From the NCBI GenBank assembly GCA_026392255.1, contig JAPLCJ010000017.1, forward strand, positions 124,001-188,000: DNA of 64,000 nt, read 5' to 3'. The number at the start of each line of letters is the position of its first letter. Positions within the stretch are counted from its first letter, which is position 1. Below are positions 53,086 through 61,740 of the stretch, one piece after another. Below the pieces are notes generated by a model. The model ran no database searches, was not told the DNA's origin, and worked only from the letters and a program-made list of their open reading frames with translations. A program made the translations under genes and the position numbers. The DNA comes from Solirubrobacterales bacterium. Lineage in GTDB: Bacteria > Actinomycetota > Thermoleophilia > Solirubrobacterales > Solirubrobacteraceae.

Positions 53086-53136
53086 GGTGAGGTGAAGCGG
53101 GCTCACCAGGCAGCAGCAGTGGGGCGTTGTCGCCCC
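53086..53136. other. two hairpins in the gap before the AEC transporter
   Basis: GGTGAG...CTCACC (53086-53091 with 53102-53107) and GGGGCG-TTGT-CGCCCC (53121-53136), both perfect six-base stems. No U-run follows on either strand. They may belong to the tRNA-Ile upstream region or an AEC leader. Confidence 0.3.
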
Positions 53137-53154
53137 TGTGCGATCCTCCCCCCG

Positions 53155-53256
53155 GTGAACGCTCCCTCTCTCACCGATCTGACCGCCGTCCTTGGCCCGG
53201 ATCCCTCGGAAGCATCTGCCCCGCTGGGCCTTAAGGACCGCGCACCCAAGTGTTGA
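53155..53256 (+). CDS. possible 33-residue leader peptide
   Basis: GTG at 53155, TGA at 53254-53256, overlapping the start of the AEC gene. The frame ends GLKDRAPKC. No Shine-Dalgarno is seen. Unrecognised; it may be a leader coupled to the transporter or chance. Confidence 0.2.
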   Translation: MNAPSLTDLTAVLGPDPSEASAPLGLKDRAPKC

Positions 53257-54179
53257 TCCTCGCGGTAGTCACGATCTTGGCCACAATCGGCGGGGTGGCT
53301 GCTGAGCACCGTTGGAAGACCGGTGCAAAGACGCTCGCGGGACACCTGCTTGAGGCTCTTGTTTATGTGCTGATGCCGGTGATCATCTTCTTCGCGGTGA
53401 TCGACCTCCATCTGACCGAGGCCGTCGGCGCGGGACTCGCCTTTGGCTGGGCGGAACGCCTTGTCGTTGTTATCGCCGCCTGGCTGATTGGGTCACGGCT
53501 CCTAAAGCTGACGCGTCCACAGTCCGGTGCGCTGATGACGGCCGTCGCGGTGGCCAATACGGGATATCTGGGGATCCCTTTAACCGCTCTGCTGCTTGGG
53601 CACGACAAAATCCCGCTCGCCGTTGCCTACGACAACGTGGTGAACTCTCCCATTGTTCTGCTCGTTGGATTTGGGGTGGGAGCTGCCTTCGGGACAAACG
53701 CAGGCAAGTCCGGGAGGGATCGCGTTAAGTCCTTCTTCACGCGCAACCCGCCGCTCTACGCGCTGATTCTTGCTCTACTGGCCCCGAAGTCACTCGCCCC
53801 TTCCTGGGGTCCTGACCTCGTGCACATAGTTGCCATGGGAATCGCTCCCGTTGGCTTCTTTGCCCTCGGCGTCAATCTGATGCTTGAGCACGATGAGACG
53901 GGGGTGAGGATCTTTCCACCGCCTCTCACACCAGCTGTTTTCACAGCCTTAGGTCTGCGACTACTGGTCGCTCCCGCTGTGATGATTGTTCTCTCCGCGG
54001 TCGTGATTGCTGCGCCTCACACCTTCCTGTTGGAGGCTGCAATGCCAGCCGGAATCAACGCCCTGGTCGTCGCCCATCTCTACGGGCTTGACATGAAGAT
54101 CACCGTCGGCGCGATCGCCTGGTCAACCGGGCTAGTCCTAACCGCGGTCACAGCCATAGAACTCCTCGGGGTTCTCTAA
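53250..54179 (+). CDS. AEC-family (auxin efflux carrier-like) transporter
   Basis: 309-residue permease with about ten membrane helices in the AEC pattern: N-terminal LEALVYVLMPVIIFFAV, the LTRPQSGALMTAVAVANTGYLGIPL Asn/Gly-rich crossover, FFALGVNLM and the C-terminal LEAAMPAGINALVVAHLYG mirrored helix. Family members export auxin, malate or other carboxylates in bacteria; the substrate cannot be read. GTG start at 53250, with a TTG three bases on. Convergent with parB 28 bases away. Confidence 0.88.
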   Translation: MLILAVVTILATIGGVAAEHRWKTGAKTLAGHLLEALVYVLMPVIIFFAVIDLHLTEAVGAGLAFGWAERLVVVIAAWLIGSRLLKLTRPQSGALMTAVAVANTGYLGIPLTALLLGHDKIPLAVAYDNVVNSPIVLLVGFGVGAAFGTNAGKSGRDRVKSFFTRNPPLYALILALLAPKSLAPSWGPDLVHIVAMGIAPVGFFALGVNLMLEHDETGVRIFPPPLTPAVFTALGLRLLVAPAVMIVLSAVVIAAPHTFLLEAAMPAGINALVVAHLYGLDMKITVGAIAWSTGLVLTAVTAIELLGVL

Positions 54180-54207
54180 GCCCCGCAGAGAGGTCCCGTT
54201 CGCTAGC

Positions 54208-55134
54208 TCAGGCAGGTCGCCTGTGCGATGAGAACTGCTCTGCAAATACCGCAGCCTCGGCCATTGATGCGAACTCCAACCGGACCCGGCAGCCCTTCCC
54301 TTTTGCCTTGACGCTGACCGCATCCCCGAAGGTTGCGGTCAGAGAATCAGCTACATCAGTCAGGGCAACCTCGTGGTCAGCATGGAGCTCCCTGGGAACC
54401 GATGGGGTTGATTCAGTGTTCCGCGCCCGCTCCTCAGTTGTGCGAACAGACCAACCCCGGCTGTAAGCCTCGGCAGCGAGATCGCGCCTCACGTCATGGC
54501 GCTTAACCATCAGGAGAGCGCGGCCGTGACCCTCGCTCAGACGCCCGTCCTCGAGCATTTCCAGAGCCGTGTCCGGGAGGTCAAGGAGTCGAATCAGGTT
54601 AGAGACGGCTGCGCGGCTACGGCCAACCCTGCGGCCGACCTCTTCCTTGGTGAGGCCGAGCTCGTCAACAAGCGCTGAGCAGGCGCGGGCCTCCTCGACA
54701 GGGTTCAGGTCCTCGCGAGCCATGTTTTCGATCAGTGCCACCTCGAGTGCGACAGCATCATCGTCCTCGCGGATCACGGCAGGAATTTCAGTGAGGCCGG
54801 CAGCTGTAGCGGCACGCCATCTGCGCTCGCCTGCGATCAGCTCCCAACCTCCGCCTGATATCGGACGTACGAGGATTGGCTGAAGGACACCGCGCTCACC
54901 GATCGAACCCGCCAGAGCGACTAGGGCGTTCTCGTCGAACTGGCGGCGAGGTTGTCTAGGATTAGGCTTGATTGAGGCGATTGGAATGGTGCGCAGGACC
55001 TCAGCGGAGCCGTCCTCACGGGGAACGACGGAGAGCAGTGCGCCAAGCCCCTTACCCAGACCACTTGGTCCTTTAGAGATGCCGGAGCCCAGGCCCTTGC
55101 CGAGCCCGGGGGTCTTCTTTGCTGGTTCGCTCAT
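54208..55134 (-). CDS. parB: chromosome partitioning protein ParB
   Basis: CTP-dependent clamp that loads at parS and organises the origin region. 308 residues: a ParA-binding N-terminus in which the GLGKGLG motif occurs twice (residues 10-16 and 25-31), the CTPase/N-engagement domain with NPRQPRRQF and LIAGERRWRAA, ENMAREDLNPVEEA, the helix-turn-helix GLTKEEVGRRVGRSRAAVSNLIRLL, and a C-terminal dimerisation domain. A parS site lies 1.6 kb away at 56701-56716. Follows parA by 33 bases. Confidence 0.96.
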   Translation of the reverse strand: MSEPAKKTPGLGKGLGSGISKGPSGLGKGLGALLSVVPREDGSAEVLRTIPIASIKPNPRQPRRQFDENALVALAGSIGERGVLQPILVRPISGGGWELIAGERRWRAATAAGLTEIPAVIREDDDAVALEVALIENMAREDLNPVEEARACSALVDELGLTKEEVGRRVGRSRAAVSNLIRLLDLPDTALEMLEDGRLSEGHGRALLMVKRHDVRRDLAAEAYSRGWSVRTTEERARNTESTPSVPRELHADHEVALTDVADSLTATFGDAVSVKAKGKGCRVRLEFASMAEAAVFAEQFSSHRRPA

Positions 55135-55167
55135 TTCAGTGCTACCTCCGTTTTGTTGAAGTGGGTA

Positions 55168-55926
55168 CTAGACCCGCGCCGCAACCTCGCGAGCCAGGGC
55201 AACGTATGCCTCTGCGCCAGCACAGTGCGGGTCGTGATGAATAACCGGAAGGCCGTGGCTAGGTGACTCGCCAATCCTTACGTTCCGGGGGATTACGGTG
55301 TCAAAGACAAGTCTTGGGAAGTGGGTACGGAGCTCGGTCTCCACATCGCGCGAGAGTCGCGTGCGGGGGTCATGCATGGTCAGAACAAGCCCACAGACCG
55401 TGAGGGATGGGTTCAGTTCGCGCTGAACAAGCTCAAGTGTTTCGAGCAGGCCCGCAAGGCCTTCCAGTGCGTAGTACTCGGACTGAACGGGAACGATTAC
55501 CTCATCCGCTGCAGCTAGAGCGTTAACTGTCAGTGGACCAAGTGATGGTGGGCAGTCGATGATGATGAACTCAAACTGGTCGCGGACGGATTCGAGAGCT
55601 GCCTTGAGGACATGTTGGTAGTCCTGATTCTGGGGGAGCTCAACACCGGCCCCAGCAAGACCTGGAGTCGAGGGGACGACAGAGAGGTTGTTGATTCGGC
55701 TAGCTCTGATAGCCGCCACCGTTGGTGACTCACCTGAGAGCACCTCGTAGATAGATGGGGTGAGGTCCTTTGGTAGGCCAACGCCAACTGTTGCGTTTGC
55801 CTGGGGGTCTAGGTCAACAAGAAGTGTTGAGTATCCGGCCTCGGCGACGCAAGCGGCGAGGTTGACGGCCGTGGTGGTCTTGCCGACACCACCCTTCTGA
55901 TTCGCAACAGCAAAGATTCTTCCCAT
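55168..55926 (-). CDS. parA: chromosome partitioning ATPase ParA
   Basis: 252-residue deviant-Walker ATPase that moves ParB-origin complexes over the nucleoid. FAVANQKGGVGKTTTAVNLAA (deviant Walker A with signature Lys), LLVDLDPQANATVGVG, IIDCPPSLGPLTVNAL and VPVQSEYYALEGLAGL are all present. Standard position between rsmG and parB. Confidence 0.97.
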   Translation of the reverse strand: MGRIFAVANQKGGVGKTTTAVNLAACVAEAGYSTLLVDLDPQANATVGVGLPKDLTPSIYEVLSGESPTVAAIRASRINNLSVVPSTPGLAGAGVELPQNQDYQHVLKAALESVRDQFEFIIIDCPPSLGPLTVNALAAADEVIVPVQSEYYALEGLAGLLETLELVQRELNPSLTVCGLVLTMHDPRTRLSRDVETELRTHFPRLVFDTVIPRNVRIGESPSHGLPVIHHDPHCAGAEAYVALAREVAARV

Positions 55927-55985
55927 TGCCCAAAGGTAGCCCTAGGCTCGGTCGGAAAGCCCGATCTATCTAGCGTTCTTGGCCC

Positions 55986-56708
55986 TCAGGAGCCGAGTGG
56001 GCGCTTGACGGCAATGCCTGCGCGCCGAGGGAATCGGTCGGGGGTTGGGGCGATCTTCCTGCTCAAGACTAGTTTTCGCCTTCCGCCGCCACGCCAGGGC
56101 TCTACTTGGATCACCTCTGGCTCCGACATACCCGTAAGACCAGCCGCAACCGCTCCTTGCGCTTTCTCATCGCCTTCGAGCTTGCCTTTCCAAGCAACCA
56201 TCAGTCCACCCTCTCTGAGCAGGGAGGCTGAGTACTCGACAATCACAGGCAAGCTTGCCATCGCCCTGGCCGTGACGACATCACATACCCCATGGCCAGA
56301 ATCCCATTCCTCGGCTCGGCTCCAGACGGTCTCAACGTTGTTTAGACCCGCTTCCTCAGCAGCGTTGGAGATGAACTCGCAACGGCGCTTCTGGGCATCA
56401 ACGGCAATAACACGGGACTCCGGCAGAGCGGATGCCAGAACAAGCCCAGGGATACCGCACCCGGAACCTAGATCCGCGATGGTCTTGGCCGTCTTGACGT
56501 CCTCTACGCCCAATGCCGTCAGCGAATCGGCGATGTGGACGTTGACGCCTTCGAGTGCATCAGTCACTGCTGTTGGGGCATGTTCTGCAGCAAGACTCAA
56601 CAGAATTGCCCGGAAGTGGTCGAGATTCTCCTCTGAAAGGCCATATTCGGCCTGTAATTCAACTAAACGCTTGTTGACACGGGCGGGCAATGCGCCGGAC
56701 CGTTCCAC
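55986..56708 (-). CDS. rsmG: 16S rRNA (guanine527-N7)-methyltransferase
   Basis: 240 residues. SAM site IADLGSGCGIPGLVLA, ITARAM-like segment VTARAMASLPVIVEY, KGKLEGDEKA, and VLSRK near the C-terminus. The GTG start (56708) lies inside a CACGTG core that is also the centre of a parS site, so its initiation region may be covered by ParB. Nine bases after jag. Confidence 0.94.
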   Translation of the reverse strand: MERSGALPARVNKRLVELQAEYGLSEENLDHFRAILLSLAAEHAPTAVTDALEGVNVHIADSLTALGVEDVKTAKTIADLGSGCGIPGLVLASALPESRVIAVDAQKRRCEFISNAAEEAGLNNVETVWSRAEEWDSGHGVCDVVTARAMASLPVIVEYSASLLREGGLMVAWKGKLEGDEKAQGAVAAGLTGMSEPEVIQVEPWRGGGRRKLVLSRKIAPTPDRFPRRAGIAVKRPLGS

Positions 56709-56716
56709 GTGAAACG
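56701..56716. promoter_or_regulatory. parS centromere site
   Basis: CGTTCCACGTGAAACG matches the consensus TGTTTCACGTGAAACA at 13 of 16 positions, with the CACGTG core intact. ParB-binding site close to parAB and dnaA. It overlaps the rsmG start codon and the rsmG-jag gap. Confidence 0.8.
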
Positions 56717-56717
56717 C

Positions 56718-57170
56718 TTAATCTTCGAGAGGCTCAACCACGAGGTAACGCTCTGGTTCACGCCCCTCGCTGGTTGTATCGACGTCCTCACGCTCACGGA
56801 GGTACTCATGGACCACACGGCGCTCCGACGCTGACATTGGCTCCAGTGAGACGCTTTGTCCTGCCTCGATCGCCTCATCGGCCGCATCGTCGGCGATTTC
56901 ACGAAGTTCAATGGCCCTGCGCTCGCGCCATCCACCAGCGTCAACCTCAACGCGGCGCATGTCGGTTCGGTCCACCGAGGCCGCCCGGTAGGCGATGTGT
57001 TGGATTGCGTCGAGTGTGTTGCCATGCCGGCCGATGATCTGACCCATGTCGGGACCGTCGATGTCGACCTTGATTACTTCCCCGTCATCAACAATCTTGA
57101 ACTCAGCATCAGGGTCCAGGGCCTCAACTACCGACCCAACCACGGTGCGTACGCGCTCTTCAACACTCAT
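56718..57170 (-). CDS. jag: Jag/KhpB-type RNA-binding protein (KH + R3H)
   Basis: 150 residues. KH domain with GQIIGRHGNTLDAIQHIAY and an R3H domain ending in SASERRVVHEYLRE...EGREPERYLVVEP. The N-terminal Jag_N domain of Firmicute homologues is absent. KhpB proteins bind many RNAs and influence cell-envelope growth. ATGA overlap with yidC, the conserved partner. Confidence 0.93.
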   Translation of the reverse strand: MSVEERVRTVVGSVVEALDPDAEFKIVDDGEVIKVDIDGPDMGQIIGRHGNTLDAIQHIAYRAASVDRTDMRRVEVDAGGWRERRAIELREIADDAADEAIEAGQSVSLEPMSASERRVVHEYLREREDVDTTSEGREPERYLVVEPLED

Positions 57171-58162
57171 CTCCGCCTCCCTGTCCGCTTCTTGTTATTG
57201 CGGGCTGGTGGAGGTCCACCCTTGCCCTTCGGCTTCTTTACTTCAGGCTCTGCCTCTGCCTTGCTGGATGCCCCGGCTTCCTTCACCTTGGCCATAAAGC
57301 CCTTCGTTTCCTTCTCTTCGGGCTCGGGGGCGACTGTTCCTCCCCCAGAGTCAGCTAGCGCCTTGGCTTGGGCGTCAGCGCCACCGGCCGAGAATCGCTT
57401 AACAACGTACTGCTGTCCCACAGTCCAGGTGTTGGTCGTGATCCAGTAGAGGATGAGGCCGGCGGGGAAGCTGAGGATGAAGAAGACGAAAACGAGGGGC
57501 ATCGCCAGCATGATGTTGCGCTGGGTCTTGTCCATCGTTGTGGTCATCATCAAGCTTGAGCCCAGCTGTGAGGCGACGTAGAGCACGATCAGCGTGACTA
57601 GAACGGCGCCGCTGGCCTTCGATGTCAGGTCTGGGATGAAGAGGAACTGCTGTCCCGTGGGAAGTGGGCGCACGTCTGAGCAGGTGATCTTCTCAACAGT
57701 CGTGTGATGCTGAGCTGCGTAAGCGGTGATGGTTGGGCAAATATCGGTCTTGAGCTGCTGCTGAAGAAGGTAGAACAGTGAGATGAACACAGGCATCTGC
57801 GCCAGCAGGGGAAGGCATGATGCGAGTGGGTTGATCTGGTTCTCACGGTAGAAGGCCATCAGCTCTTCGTTCAGCTTCGAGCGCTTCTCAGTCTTTACAG
57901 CGGCGCTGTCGCCAGGCTTCCCCTTGTACTTAGTCTGAATGGCCTTGATCTCAGGCTGGAACCGCTGCATACGCTGCATGGATCGGATCTGCTTGATCGT
58001 GAGGGGAACCAACACAGCCCGGATTAGGAAGGTCATCAAGATGATTGACCAGCCCCATGACCCGATAACCGAGTGGATTACGACAAGGACTTCACCAAAG
58101 AAGTCGATTAGTGGCTGGAGGGCGTCACTGATTACGTTTGCGGTTATGAACAGGTTGTTCAC
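57167..58162 (-). CDS. yidC: membrane protein insertase YidC (Oxa1 family)
   Basis: 331 residues, Gram-positive type without the large periplasmic domain. Membrane segments include SWGWSIILMTFLIRAVLVPLTIKQI with the groove Arg, NPLASCLPLLAQMPVFISLFYLLQQQL, and three C-terminal helices. The Lys/Glu-rich basic tail (KPKGKGGPPPARNNKKRTGRRR) should touch ribosomes. GTG start overlaps the yidD stop (GTGA). Confidence 0.95.
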   Translation of the reverse strand: MNNLFITANVISDALQPLIDFFGEVLVVIHSVIGSWGWSIILMTFLIRAVLVPLTIKQIRSMQRMQRFQPEIKAIQTKYKGKPGDSAAVKTEKRSKLNEELMAFYRENQINPLASCLPLLAQMPVFISLFYLLQQQLKTDICPTITAYAAQHHTTVEKITCSDVRPLPTGQQFLFIPDLTSKASGAVLVTLIVLYVASQLGSSLMMTTTMDKTQRNIMLAMPLVFVFFILSFPAGLILYWITTNTWTVGQQYVVKRFSAGGADAQAKALADSGGGTVAPEPEEKETKGFMAKVKEAGASSKAEAEPEVKKPKGKGGPPPARNNKKRTGRRR

Positions 58163-58467
58163 TGTGGGTTGATCATTTCGTGTTGATTGTGGGCGCAGGT
58201 CTTCGAAGCGCGAAAGAGTCTTTGGTCAGCAACCTTGTCCACACCACCATGGCTGAACGGATTACACCGAAGGACCCTCCAAACCGTGAGGACCAGGCCA
58301 CGGAGTATGCCCAACTCTTCGATTGCTTGAATTGAGTAACGCGAGCAGCTCGGCTCGTAGCGGCAACGTGGGGCAAGTGATGGTGAGATCCAATTCGACC
58401 AGAACCGGACAGGCAGAGTAACTAGGTGACGAGGAATCCTTGCTAGCCCTTGTGTTTTAGGCGTCAT
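58159..58467 (-). CDS. yidD: membrane protein insertion efficiency factor YidD
   Basis: 102 residues from ATG 58467, overlapping the rnpA end by 11 bases. The family core is clear: LPVRFWSNWISPSLAPRCRYEPSCSRYSIQAIEELG and GLVLTVWRVLRCNPFSHGGVD with three Cys. Longer than many YidD (~70-85) through a C-terminal tail. Aids YidC. Confidence 0.94.
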   Translation of the reverse strand: MTPKTQGLARIPRHLVTLPVRFWSNWISPSLAPRCRYEPSCSRYSIQAIEELGILRGLVLTVWRVLRCNPFSHGGVDKVADQRLFRASKTCAHNQHEMINPQ

Positions 58468-58855
58468 TTCCACCCTCGTCGCTCTTATCTCTTTGGGGCA
58501 GCGCACCTGCCTGAGTCAGCAGTTCGTCCAACTCTTTGGCAACTCCCTCAAGCGCTTCGCGGTCGCAGAACTCCGAAGCTCCGGTTCTAGCAACGACAAC
58601 AATGTCGGTTCCGGGCTTGATCTCATGCAGCTTCGCTGTGAACGCTTCCTTCAATAGGCGCTTGACCTTGTTTCGCTCAACCGCGCCGCCTACTTTACGG
58701 GAAACAGAGAGGCCGAGTCTTGCTACCTCTTCGTCCCCTCGCGGGAAGGCGTGCAACACGAACAGCTTGGTTGCGTGTGATCGACCACTTCTATACACAC
58801 GGTCGAAGTCAGCACTGCGGGTAATCCTCCCGCGGCGACCGGAACTGCCAGCCAC
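58457..58855 (-). CDS. rnpA: ribonuclease P protein component
   Basis: 132 residues. ITRSADFDRVYRSGRSHAT, LGLSVSRKVGGAVERNKVKRLLKEAF (RNR motif) and GTDIVVVART are diagnostic. GTG start overlaps the rpmH stop by one base. The RNA subunit gene is not in this window as far as I can see. Confidence 0.96.
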   Translation of the reverse strand: MAGSSGRRGRITRSADFDRVYRSGRSHATKLFVLHAFPRGDEEVARLGLSVSRKVGGAVERNKVKRLLKEAFTAKLHEIKPGTDIVVVARTGASEFCDREALEGVAKELDELLTQAGALPQRDKSDEGGNDA

Positions 58856-58989
58856 TAGACGGTGAGGCGTCGGCGACCCTTGGCACGGCGGCGGGCAAGA
58901 ACCCGGCGGCCAGCCTTCGACGACATCCGCTCTCGGAAGCCGTGCGTGCGTGCGCGTTTGCGCTTCTTGGGCTGGTAGGTGCGCTTCAT
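58855..58989 (-). CDS. rpmH: 50S ribosomal protein bL34
   Basis: 44 residues: [22 protein letters not shown] followed by [22 protein letters not shown], the standard protein. The frame is open for another 47 codons upstream but those residues are not part of the family. Divergent from dnaA. Confidence 0.97.
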   Translation of the reverse strand: MKRTYQPKKRKRARTHGFRERMSSKAGRRVLARRRAKGRRRLTV

Positions 58990-59123
58990 TGCCTCGGGAA
59001 CCTTACCGTCCAGCAAGCCTTGATGTCGGCCGGGAACTGAAAAGGCCGAAAAATGCGGGAAGTCCTGCTTTAGAGCAATAGGTCCTCGTCTAGTGTCGCG
59101 TGACCTTGAGAAAAAGCGCCTGA
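58990..59123. promoter_or_regulatory. rpmH-dnaA divergent intergenic region
   Basis: 134 bases. TAGTGT at 59091-59096 is a possible dnaA -10, giving a leader of about 20 bases; GAGAAAAAG precedes the dnaA ATG. No match to the DnaA box TTATCCACA or TTGTCCACA is seen here, so this is not an obvious oriC. Confidence 0.4.
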
Positions 59124-60503
59124 ATGCCAATCACTGACCTAGAGACCACTTGGAATCGCATCCGTTCTGATCTGCGCGACGCTGTCAGCGACTCAACGTT
59201 CCAGGTTTGGTTGGAGCCCCTCAGGCCAGCATTGATGGAAGACCACGTTTTAGTCGTAGAAGCCCCGGACTCCATCCGCCACTGGGTGGAGGGCCGTTTC
59301 ACAGACCTCATCGCGCAGGCAGCCCAGCGAGTGACCGGTATCTCCACCACTGTTGAGTTGACCGAGCCAGGAAAAGTCACTGACATTCGCGAGGTCTCAG
59401 CCTCAAGTACGACTCGAGGGTTTGAAAGTGACTCTTTTGCAGGTCCTTCCCAAACCCTCGACTTAGACCCGAAGCTTACGTTCGACCAGTTTGTGATTGG
59501 CGAGAGCAATCGCCTCGCCCACGCGGCAGCATTGGCTGTGGCCGAGCAGCCGTCACAGGCCTACAACCCGCTGTTCATCTACGGCCCACCTGGTGTGGGC
59601 AAGACACACCTACTGCAGGCGATTGGAAATCTTGTCCGTGAAGCCCAACCTGATGCCCGTATTGAGTACACAACAGCCGAGGACTTCACCAACGGTTTTG
59701 TCCACTCGATCCGTCAGGGCGACACTAGGGAGTTCAAGTCTAAGTTCAGGGACGTTGACCTCCTCCTACTTGACGACGCCCAGTTCCTTGCCAGCAAGAC
59801 CAAGACCGAGGAAGAGTTCTTCCATACCTTCAACAGTCTGATCAGTAGTGGTGCTCAGGTTGTAATCACCTGTGACAGAACTCCGGCTGACCTTGACTCC
59901 TTGGAAGCTCGGCTGCGAGAGCGTTTCGCTGCGGGACTAGTTGCAAACGTTGAGAGCCCGGAGATCCCAACTCGGCTTGCCATCCTCACGATGAGGGCAC
60001 AGCGCGACCAACTTGGAGACATACCCCGCGAAACCTTGGAAGCCATTGCCTCAAGGATCAAGGGCAACGTCAGAAGCCTTGAGGGTGCCCTAATCCGTGT
60101 TGTTGCCTATGCCTCACTCACAGGTGTGAAGGTGACGCGTGAGCTGACAACTCAAGTTCTGGATCAGCTTTACCCGGGAGCTACCAACGCTCCAGTCCGT
60201 AAGGGTGTCGGTGAGATCAAGACATTGGTAGCCAGCACGTACGGAGTGACAGAGGCTGACCTCGACTCCCGATCCCGGGCGGCTGAATTTGTTTGGCCTC
60301 GCCAGATCGCGATGTACCTCTCACGCGAGGTTCTTGGTGAACCATTGCCTTCTATTGGTCGTCAGTTCGGTGGACGCAACCACTCAACAGTTCTGAACGC
60401 CTGCCGACGTGTTGCAGACCGGATCTCTGCATCACCTGAAGATGCTCTTGCTATCCGCTCTTTAGAGCGCCTTGTCTCCGGTGAAGCCGACCGGGAAGAC
60501 TGA
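59124..60503 (+). CDS. dnaA: chromosomal replication initiator DnaA
   Basis: 459 residues. Domain [29 protein letters not shown]; domain III AAA+ with [16 protein letters not shown] (Walker A), [12 protein letters not shown] (Walker B), CDRTP (sensor 1); domain [21 protein letters not shown], the DnaA-box-binding signature with Asn in place of the usual Asp. Domain II is short. Confidence 0.97.
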   Translation: MPITDLETTWNRIRSDLRDAVSDSTFQVWLEPLRPALMEDHVLVVEAPDSIRHWVEGRFTDLIAQAAQRVTGISTTVELTEPGKVTDIREVSASSTTRGFESDSFAGPSQTLDLDPKLTFDQFVIGESNRLAHAAALAVAEQPSQAYNPLFIYGPPGVGKTHLLQAIGNLVREAQPDARIEYTTAEDFTNGFVHSIRQGDTREFKSKFRDVDLLLLDDAQFLASKTKTEEEFFHTFNSLISSGAQVVITCDRTPADLDSLEARLRERFAAGLVANVESPEIPTRLAILTMRAQRDQLGDIPRETLEAIASRIKGNVRSLEGALIRVVAYASLTGVKVTRELTTQVLDQLYPGATNAPVRKGVGEIKTLVASTYGVTEADLDSRSRAAEFVWPRQIAMYLSREVLGEPLPSIGRQFGGRNHSTVLNACRRVADRISASPEDALAIRSLERLVSGEADRED

Positions 60504-60547
60504 AACGATCTTCCGTTATCAACGTAATCAACACAATCATCTGACCT

Positions 60548-61720
60548 ATGTCCTCTACATCTGAAAAGGGAACAATTGGATTGAAGATTGAGCGGGATCT
60601 ACTGCTCGAAGGTCTTCAGTCCGCTACCCGTATCGCATCGTCTAAGACGAGCATCACTGCTCTCAGTGGTGTGCAGCTTGCCGCGGGACCCGAGGGAATT
60701 GAGCTAAGGGCGACTGACCTGGAACTCTCTCTGAGGCTTCCTCTTGCTGGTGAAGTGACTTCGCCTGGCGAGGTAGTCCTCCCAGCCAGACTCTTCACGG
60801 ATGTTGTCCGTGCACTTCCAGCTGGACAGGTGACACTCAAGGCCAGGGCGTCCCAGCAGGATGTAGAGATCACATCCGGGTCTGCAACTTTCGACCTCAA
60901 AACACTGAGGGCAGAAGACTTCCCAACACTCCCTCAGTCGAGTGGAGATTCGGTCGTTGTTCTGCCAGCGGAAGTTCTAGACGCAACTATCCGTCGGGTT
61001 GAGCGGGCTGCCAGCACGGATCCCTCACGGCCAGTCCTGACCGGGGTTCTCGTACAGGCTGAAGCAGGCACCCTCCGAATGGTCGCAACTGACTCTTATC
61101 GGCTAAGCGTCAAGGAAACAAAGTTGGAGACACCGCTCACAAATGGCTTTGAAGCCAACGTTCCAGCAAGAGCTCTCCAGGAAGCTGTCCGTTTAGCTAA
61201 GGGGACTAAGGGCGACCCAGCTGCTGACGGCGAAGAGGCTCTAGCTAAGGGATCAGTCCGGATTGCAGTGCAGGAGAATCAGATTGTCTTCGACCTTGAT
61301 GGCACCGTGCTCGCCTCGCGGCTAATCGACGGTCAATTCCCTAAGTACAAGGAGCTGATCCCGGACGAGTTTGATCATGAGTTGAAGTTCAATAGCGCTG
61401 AGCTGTCCGACGTGGTTCGTCGGATCAGCCTGCTCGCTCAGAGGACTAAGCCACTGACGCTCTCCTTTGAGAAGGGTTCACTCACAATCAGTGCTGAGAC
61501 ACCCGACATCGGTGAGGCAAGGGAATCAATTCCAATTAATTACGACGGTGAGCTACTCGAGATCGGCTTTAACCCCGACTATCTCCGTGATGGAATTGAG
61601 AGCGCTGGCGATGAGGAGATTGTCCTTAAACTCCTAACAGCCAATCGCCCAGGACTGATCGAGTCGGGATCCGAAGGTGGGTTCCTCTATCTGATCATGC
61701 CGATTCGCCTCGGCAGCTGA
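60548..61720 (+). CDS. dnaN: DNA polymerase III beta subunit (sliding clamp)
   Basis: 390 residues in three clamp domains; LKIERDLLLEGLQSATRIASSKTSITALSGVQL start, SGSATFDLKTLRAEDFPTLP in domain I, VATDSYRLSVKE in domain II, and the C-terminal YLIMPIRL that ends nearly all clamps. The 44-base gap after dnaA is AT-richer and holds TTATCAACG, a poor DnaA-box match. Confidence 0.97.
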   Translation: MSSTSEKGTIGLKIERDLLLEGLQSATRIASSKTSITALSGVQLAAGPEGIELRATDLELSLRLPLAGEVTSPGEVVLPARLFTDVVRALPAGQVTLKARASQQDVEITSGSATFDLKTLRAEDFPTLPQSSGDSVVVLPAEVLDATIRRVERAASTDPSRPVLTGVLVQAEAGTLRMVATDSYRLSVKETKLETPLTNGFEANVPARALQEAVRLAKGTKGDPAADGEEALAKGSVRIAVQENQIVFDLDGTVLASRLIDGQFPKYKELIPDEFDHELKFNSAELSDVVRRISLLAQRTKPLTLSFEKGSLTISAETPDIGEARESIPINYDGELLEIGFNPDYLRDGIESAGDEEIVLKLLTANRPGLIESGSEGGFLYLIMPIRLGS

Positions 61721-61740
61721 TCAGGGATTAAGTCGACTGC

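Noticed and set aside
53046-53249. Small SRP RNA in the gap before the AEC gene
   Set aside because: Some GCAGC bases resemble the SRP loop, but the GGAAGGAAGCAGCC-type core and closing stems are absent.
58235-58243. TTGTCCACA, identical to the actinobacterial DnaA box
   Set aside because: It lies alone inside yidD, where it encodes part of a conserved segment, and no second box is near.
60521-60529. TTATCAACG between dnaA and dnaN as an oriC DnaA box
   Set aside because: A single poor match in a 44-base gap; no cluster or AT-rich unwinding region.
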